Assembly: GCA_003164305.1 (NCBI GenBank)
Contig: PLSZ01000521.1
Location: 1-9,288 of the forward strand
Reading direction: 5' to 3'
Source of the DNA: Acetobacteraceae bacterium
Lineage (GTDB): Bacteria > Pseudomonadota > Alphaproteobacteria > Acetobacterales > Acetobacteraceae
DNA length: 9,288 bases
The notes below the pieces were generated by a model. That model saw only the letters and a program-made list of their open reading frames with translations. It had not been told where the DNA came from and ran no database searches. A program made the translations under genes and the position numbers. Positions within the stretch are counted from its first letter, which is position 1, and every line of letters begins with the position of its first letter. Shown in pieces: positions 5,707 through 9,288 of this stretch.

Positions 5707-5857
5707 GACCGAAATGTCGCCTTGCATCGGGGCAAGCGCCTGAGCCGCCTCGTGATGGTTGCTCGCACGGGCGCGCCAGGGGCCGTCGGGCAAATGGAGG
5801 GGCGGCCTCGAAGCAAGTGTAGAGCGGCCCGGGACGGCGGCCCACGCCGGCCGGTCG

Positions 5858-7351
5858 TTACTTCGCCATCGGCAATTGCGAGGGAAACACGCGTTTCACG
5901 ACCTGGCCGAGCATATCGAACACGCCTTCGACCCCGAAACCGGCAAGGAATGAAATGCCCGACGCCGTCAGGCTTAGCGATGCCACGAGATCGGTCACCG
6001 TCTTGTCCGGCGCCGGGACCGTGGAACTGAACGCGAGACCGATACAGGTTCCCACGACCATTCCCAATACAAGACGAATGAGTCCAAGATCCCGGTCGTC
6101 CGGCGTCAGAGTGCTGGTTTGCAGCTTCGTGTAGAACTCAAGCACGACATGGGCCGCCGCTCCCAGGAACGCGAATATCACCGGAAGCAGGAAGTTTCCA
6201 TGCACCAACAATTTCGGTGCCAGCTTGATTTCCGTATCGTCGGGCTGACTGGACGCTTCGCCGCCACCGACCGCCATCATGGTCCCCGCCGGCCCGGCCT
6301 CGCCGGCGCCGGGATTGGTCGGCTGTTCGGCCGAAGGGGGCGTTTTTCCGGCGAAGGCCCGCGTCACACCTTGCAGGCCCAGAGGGTTTAAATTGAGGCC
6401 GAACGGGGCGCCCACCAGCCTTGTCCAGTCATTGACATACTCAGACATCTCCGCGCTCGAAATCGCGAACTGAACCCGCAGGACGGAGTCCCGGTCGCAT
6501 ACCTCCTGTTGTTGCGGGGTTTCGAAGACCTGAAGTGAGTCCTCGGTCCGCTTGCCGGTACGGACGTTGAAACCGTGCGGCCACTCGATCCCGTAGCGCG
6601 CCTTCAGGTCCTTCTCGGCCACCAGCGCCCAGATACGCGGCCGCTCGCAAAAGTCGAAGCTGAGGTGGAGATTTTGCGCCTTATTCCAGGCTTCATCAGG
6701 TAAATCCAACGGCGGGAGAGCCCAATCGTTCGCCTTTGTCGGGCTGGTCATGGCGCGAATCTTTTCCGTCGCCAGTTCCGCCTGCCTGACACGCAGATCC
6801 TGGCGAGCCTGCAGAATCGACTTGCCAAGGGTCACGGACGAGGATTCCCAAAGCGCCCACATGGCGATCAGAAGAACGACGCAAACCAGCGCGTTATTGA
6901 TCCGGCGGTGCCAGTTCGCGGGAGTTTCCAGCTCCGGGTGAGCCAGCAGTTCGTATCCACCGTGGAAACCGTCCGGCGCTCCGGTCCGAGGCAGTTTCGG
7001 CCGCCGCCTGACGTAAAGATTGGTGTAGGCGATCGTCGCGCCGCTGGCCGGGTTGGTCTTGGCGGTCAACGCATCCTTTACCAGTTGCATCAGACCGGCT
7101 TCGTCGGCGTCGAGCGCCGCGGCGGGCTTGTCCTTGGTCGAATTGATATACCGCAGCTCAATCGTTCGCAGTTCCGCGAGAAGCTCCGGGATCTTCATGA
7201 GCCTGGCGGCCTGGTTGGCGGACAGGCGTCCCCACTCGACGCGGATGTCATCAATTTTGAGATTCGGTTTGCCGGCGATAAAGTCCAGCATCATGAAGAC
7301 TTCCGCCAGATCGCGCGGGGTCGGCGTGAATCCTGTTCTCCCTGCGTTCAT
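5858..7351 (-). CDS. Uncharacterised multi-pass membrane protein, 497 aa
   Basis: This is not a family I can name. Residues 1-145 are soluble and charged, probably cytoplasmic. A first membrane segment follows RR at about 152-168 (NNALVCVVLLIAMWALW). Residues 170-385 are probably extracytoplasmic: a coiled-coil-like stretch (178-201), a folded part with only two cysteines (C235, C285, a possible disulfide), and a Gly/Pro/Ala-rich linker (336-373). Three further segments lie near 387-407, 424-442 and 455-475, with FLAGFGVEGVF at 468-478. That LG(A)...FLAG(Y/F)..E..F arrangement recurs in otherwise unrelated predicted membrane proteins. Arg/Lys placement fits N-terminus and C-terminus inside. 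ATG 7351 follows GAGGG at 4-nt spacing. The gene appears monocistronic, with a possible promoter at 7396-7423. Confidence 0.8.
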   Translation of the reverse strand: MNAGRTGFTPTPRDLAEVFMMLDFIAGKPNLKIDDIRVEWGRLSANQAARLMKIPELLAELRTIELRYINSTKDKPAAALDADEAGLMQLVKDALTAKTNPASGATIAYTNLYVRRRPKLPRTGAPDGFHGGYELLAHPELETPANWHRRINNALVCVVLLIAMWALWESSSVTLGKSILQARQDLRVRQAELATEKIRAMTSPTKANDWALPPLDLPDEAWNKAQNLHLSFDFCERPRIWALVAEKDLKARYGIEWPHGFNVRTGKRTEDSLQVFETPQQQEVCDRDSVLRVQFAISSAEMSEYVNDWTRLVGAPFGLNLNPLGLQGVTRAFAGKTPPSAEQPTNPGAGEAGPAGTMMAVGGGEASSQPDDTEIKLAPKLLVHGNFLLPVIFAFLGAAAHVVLEFYTKLQTSTLTPDDRDLGLIRLVLGMVVGTCIGLAFSSTVPAPDKTVTDLVASLSLTASGISFLAGFGVEGVFDMLGQVVKRVFPSQLPMAK

Positions 7352-7395
7352 AACGCCCTCATTTTGCTGGCAGGCTGATTTTTTCTGGGCGAAAA

Positions 7396-7423
7396 ACTAT
7401 CAGCGCGGGGTCGGATATTGCAA
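7396..7423 (-). promoter_or_regulatory. Possible promoter of the membrane protein gene
   Basis: On the minus strand, TTGCAA (7423-7418) and GATAGT (7401-7396) are separated by 16 bp. Each matches 4/6 of the sigma70 consensus. The pair lies in a locally AT-richer patch, placing a start near 7389 and a leader of about 38 nt before ATG 7351. This is a weak call from sequence match and position. Confidence 0.3.
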
Positions 7424-7763
7424 ACACAAAATGAGATTGCCTGAGAACTCGTTGTGCCGTCACGCTTTCGACCGCGGGCGGCGTATCCGGGCGTCGTGGC
7501 CATCCTGGAACATTCCGCGGCCGAACTCCGATTTGGAACATGTCTCGACAAATGGAATATCCAACGTGATTTCTCGAGCACATAGCCTGACCGAGTTCTC
7601 TTGAGGCCCCTGGCCACCTCGCCCCACTCCGTTGGCGGTCGACGCATCGCGGCCGGCTCCTGGCCAACCGGGCCCGGCCGAGGGTCGGCCCCAGGAAAGA
7701 CACCGGTCGCGGCTTCGCTTGCTCGCCTGGGCCGCGCGTGGTAACTCGCCTACCCGCACCCGA
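7424..7763. other. Gene-free stretch upstream of tRNA-Gln
   Basis: No convincing gene was found; open frames here are Arg-rich with near-random third positions. It contains TGGAACAT twice (7506-7513 and 7534-7541) with a related TGGAATAT at 7553-7560. A composite stem-loop lies at 7658-7696: outer TCCTGG/CCAGGA and inner GGCCGA/TCGGCC around GGG. Its role is unknown. No confident tRNA promoter could be marked. Confidence 0.4.
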
Positions 7764-7837
7764 TGGGGGATAGTTTAGCGGTAAAACTCCCGGCTCTGAC
7801 CCGGGCATCCTTGGTTCGAATCCAGGTCCCCCAGCCA
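7764..7837 (+). tRNA. tRNA-Gln (anticodon CTG), CCA encoded
   Basis: The full cloverleaf can be drawn. Acceptor arms are TGGGGGA (7764-7770) and TCCCCCA (7827-7833). The D stem is GTTT/AAAC with loop AGCGGTA. The anticodon stem is CCCGG (7789-7793)/CCGGG (7801-7805) with loop CTCTGAC, giving anticodon CTG at 7796-7798 (reads CAG). A 4-nt variable loop follows. The T arm is CTTGG/CCAGG with loop TTCGAAT. The discriminator base is G7834, followed by an encoded CCA (7835-7837). The weak T1-A72 pair is typical of glutamine tRNAs. No repeated copy of its 3' end, which would mark an integrated element, is found in the window. Confidence 0.95.
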
Positions 7838-8212
7838 GGAAGTTTGCCCATACTTATCAATATCTTGCTGACATGGACCCGTGTTGGATGCGAACCCGGT
7901 GCTGGCCGGAACGTCAGCAGGCCCGCTCGAATATCGAGTTGCGACTGGTCCCGCGGTTACCTTATCGGCGACGACCAAGCTGACGTATCGGTGAAAATCG
8001 ATTTTGTTGGACTGGTTGGTGGCCCAAGGTTTGGCCCGGTTTTGAAGCCGAACTCCGGCACATGGGCTTCTCCGCCACGGCGATCAGGCTTTGAACTGTT
8101 TCGGTGATCGCGGCGGTAAAGTCCGGTCAGCGACGTTACCGCCGCAACGGCTGGGAAGCGGCCTTTCGCAAATTCGGTGATTCCAGTTGATTCAGCAGGT
8201 GTCGCGGTTGGG
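7838..8212. other. Gene-free stretch downstream of tRNA-Gln
   Basis: No supported gene is present. It contains one long-range pairing, CTTGCTGAC (7864-7872) with GTCAGCAGG (7913-7921; one G-T wobble) around a 40-nt loop, and the stronger stem-loop listed at 8110-8145. Base composition is more mixed than in the surrounding genes. It may be a decayed accessory stretch, but no recognisable remnant was found. Confidence 0.4.
8110..8145. repeat. Perfect 10-bp inverted repeat, stem-loop
   Basis: GCGGCGGTAA (8110-8119) and TTACCGCCGC (8136-8145) are exact reverse complements separated by 16 nt. It would form a stable hairpin in RNA from either strand, but has no adjoining T-run. It lies 270 bp after tRNA-Gln and 70 bp before the first copy of the direct repeat at 8213. 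It could be a transcript end or a protein-binding site; no gene on either side makes the choice clear. Confidence 0.4.
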
Positions 8213-8283
8213 CGTTGGTGCATGAATCAAGAATCATGAAACAAAACCGAGATGACGAAGCGTGCCTTTGGGAGCGCACGGTG
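8213..8283 (+). repeat. Imperfect direct repeat, copy 1 (upstream of small membrane gene)
   Basis: It begins with CGTTGGTGCAT, followed by TCAAGAA, ACAAA, CGAGAT and, at the end, CACGGTG. The same blocks in the same order occur at 8746-8812. The first 41 bases (8213-8253) match the other copy at about three quarters of positions, with a small gap. The copy ends 42 bp before the start codon of the 128-residue membrane protein. Confidence 0.55.
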
Positions 8284-8313
8284 ACCGGGGTGGCTTGACG
8301 CATCGGGCGACGG

Positions 8314-8319
8314 CATAAT
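8314..8319 (+). promoter_or_regulatory. Putative -10 box for leaderless transcript
   Basis: CATAAT (5/6 to the sigma70 -10 consensus) ends 6 bp before ATG 8326. Transcription would then start at or next to the start codon. No Shine-Dalgarno-like purine run precedes the ATG. TTGACG at 8295-8300 is only 13 bp upstream, too close for a standard -35. This is a tentative call. Confidence 0.25.
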
Positions 8320-8325
8320 CCTTGG

Positions 8326-8712
8326 ATGAACCTTGTGAACCACAGTCGCCCTCGCGGGATCACGGTTGTCGCGGTCCTGATGATTCTCTTCGGCCTCGCG
8401 GAAGTGGTGACGGGAATCACGCACCAATTTTTCGGCGTCGCGACTGCACATGACGCAACCTCCGCCTATGTCGGCGCATCAATTGGCGTTCTCTACGCGG
8501 CAGCGGGATTGCTTGTCCTGACCATGAAGAAGTGGGCGGCGACGCTTGCGATTGGATGTCTGGCGGCTGATGTCATTGGCCGAATCGCAATGGCCCTCAC
8601 CGGACTCTACCCTGTCGATTCTTTTGTTCAGGTGTTTGCAATTGTCACTGGCACTGTGATCGTGATTGCATTCGCGCTGTTCATCTTGTCGAAGTGGGCC
8701 GCGTTTGACTGA
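8326..8712 (+). CDS. Small four-helix membrane protein, 128 aa
   Basis: A hypothetical integral membrane protein. Four hydrophobic segments are clear: about 12-31 (ITVVAVLMILFGLAEVVTGI), 46-67, 70-91 and 100-122. They leave very short loops and a basic N-terminus (HSRPRG). The start RPRGITVVAVLMILFG resembles small uncharacterised membrane proteins that begin RP-x-G-hydrophobic in several bacteria and archaea; no function is known to me. ATG 8326 has no ribosome site, and a -10-like CATAAT ends 6 bp upstream, so leaderless translation is possible. Codon use is less GC-biased than in the metabolic genes of the window. The gene stands alone between two copies of an imperfect ~70-bp direct repeat, suggesting acquisition or local duplication. 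Confidence 0.75.
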   Translation: MNLVNHSRPRGITVVAVLMILFGLAEVVTGITHQFFGVATAHDATSAYVGASIGVLYAAAGLLVLTMKKWAATLAIGCLAADVIGRIAMALTGLYPVDSFVQVFAIVTGTVIVIAFALFILSKWAAFD

Positions 8713-8745
8713 CCTATCTATATCGAAAGGGTGCCGCGAGGCCGC

Positions 8746-8812
8746 CGTTGGTGCATAATTCAAGAAATACGCGACAAAGCGAGATCATTGAAATCACGGG
8801 GCTTTCACGGTG
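8746..8812 (+). repeat. Imperfect direct repeat, copy 2 (downstream of small membrane gene)
   Basis: It shares CGTTGGTGCAT, TCAAGAA, ACAAA, CGAGAT and terminal CACGGTG, in order, with the copy at 8213-8283. It begins 33 bp after the stop of the 128-residue gene. Just after it, GCATAAATCTGATG resembles GCATAATCCTTGGATG before that gene, so likeness may extend through the presumed promoter. No membrane-protein reading frame follows. The rest of 8813-8924 holds nothing I can assign. Confidence 0.55.
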
Positions 8813-8924
8813 CATAAATCTGATGCGCGTTGGCACCCTGAAGCGGTGTCCCGAGTGCCCCTTCGGATCGAAAGCAGCGGTCCGCCGAACCCGCGGCCGG
8901 ACCTGATGATAAAGGACGATCAGC

Positions 8925-9288
8925 CTATACGGCGCCGTAGATTTCTTCCACGGTGATAACGATCCCGGGGGGAGCCATCGTGATCGGTCCGTTGACGATG
9001 ATCCGTGTGTCGATCCCGTCGCCGGTCCGGCGGTGATGGGTAACGGTTCGGCGAGTCGGATGCACGATCAGGTAGTGCGCGACGGAGGGCACGCGAAAAT
9101 AGTCAGCCAACTTGCCGCCGGTGTCCGTCGATGTCGTGCCGGGCGAAAGGACTTCGACGATGATCACCGGGTTCGGCGCCGCGACCGCGTCGTCGGCCAT
9201 TGGCTCACCACAATTCACCAGGGCGTCCGGTTCGTAGTCGCTGTCGCCGGTTTCCACCGTCGCGCCATCGGGCAATGCCTGGCAAGGC
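8925..9288 (-). CDS. Uma2-family endonuclease-like protein (partial, 5' end beyond right edge)
   Basis: The visible part is the C-terminal ~121 residues of a Uma2 (DUF820) protein; the family is usually about 190 residues, so roughly 70 are missing beyond the window. The fold belongs to the PD-(D/E)xK nuclease superfamily. Matching positions are present: the D in SDYEPDALVNCGEP, the E in NPVIIVEVLSPGT, and the K in GGKLADYFRVPSVAHYLIV. The frame remains open to the edge and reads PCQALPDGATVE, an internal family segment, so TTG 9275 is not the true start. Uma2 genes are often multicopy and scattered; their role is unsettled, with links proposed to mobile elements and restriction-like activity. 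It faces the small membrane gene convergently. Confidence 0.85.
   Translation of the reverse strand, partial: PCQALPDGATVETGDSDYEPDALVNCGEPMADDAVAAPNPVIIVEVLSPGTTSTDTGGKLADYFRVPSVAHYLIVHPTRRTVTHHRRTGDGIDTRIIVNGPITMAPPGIVITVEEIYGAV

Noticed and set aside
5712..5734. Short CTTGC/GCAAG hairpin after the GFA gene as a terminator
   Set aside because: Only 5 bp pair, there is no T-run, and outward extension fails.
7348..7647. 99-codon minus-strand frame whose stop overlaps the membrane protein ATG, with AGGAG 9 nt before its own ATG
   Set aside because: The overlap and ribosome site are suggestive of coupling, but third positions are near random (about half G/C), the product is Arg/Ser-rich, and it crosses the likely promoter. 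It would need homologues to be revived.
7775..7978. 67-codon minus-strand frame ending in a DLDSNQG-type sequence
   Set aside because: It is antisense to tRNA-Gln. This peptide signature is a familiar spurious annotation opposite tRNA genes.
7763..8107. 114-codon plus-strand frame beginning in the tRNA
   Set aside because: It starts inside tRNA-Gln and has no family features. Its later part (SVKIDFVGLVGG) looks briefly protein-like, but no start or ribosome site was found.
7764..9288. Attachment-site duplication of the tRNA-Gln 3' end
   Set aside because: No second copy of GGTTCGAATCCAGG or CCCCCAGCCA was seen in the window.

Overview
The window is GC-rich with strongly G/C-ending codons. 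Its gene set (Phd-PIN toxin-antitoxin pair, TPR-glycosyltransferase fusion, TauD-type dioxygenase, LLM flavin oxidoreductase, GFA protein, Uma2 nuclease, tRNA-Gln with encoded CCA) fits a free-living alphaproteobacterium, perhaps Rhodospirillales/Acetobacteraceae. That placement is inferred from composition and gene style, not from a marker gene.

Left part (1-1414): the 3' tail of an unidentified gene runs in from the left edge. It is followed by a type II toxin-antitoxin operon (antitoxin 177-428, PIN-domain toxin 428-838, overlapping by one base). The antitoxin has a good sigma70-like promoter, and a palindrome plus tandem repeat lies over its presumed transcription start. Behind it is a long stem-loop, then a probable 58-residue protein on the minus strand (987-1163) with two mutually exclusive stem-loops upstream.

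Centre (1415-5706): three tightly packed minus-strand genes read in the order LLM-class flavin oxidoreductase (4973-4023), six-TPR/GT9-like glycosyltransferase (4010-2310) and Fe(II)/2-oxoglutarate dioxygenase (2266-1415). A terminator-like hairpin with a T6 tail overlaps the stop codon of the middle gene, so the dioxygenase may be made at a lower level or independently. Divergent from this cluster is a plus-strand GFA/CENP-V-type zinc protein (5245-5706) with a sigma54-like -24/-12 element upstream.

Right part (5707-9288): a 497-residue minus-strand membrane protein of unknown function (5858-7351) has one N-proximal and three C-terminal membrane segments around a large extracytoplasmic region. 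About 410 bp without a convincing gene follows, then tRNA-Gln(CUG) at 7764-7837. Next comes about 490 bp of largely empty, somewhat less GC-rich sequence with two stem-loops. A small four-helix membrane protein (8326-8712) sits between two imperfect copies of a ~70-bp direct repeat and may be translated from a leaderless mRNA. The window ends inside a minus-strand Uma2-family nuclease gene.

No complete mobile element, CRISPR array or clearly new multi-gene system is visible. The items most worth following are the uncharacterised membrane protein, the flanking repeats around the small membrane gene, the small protein with its alternative-hairpin leader, and the sigma54-like site before the GFA gene.
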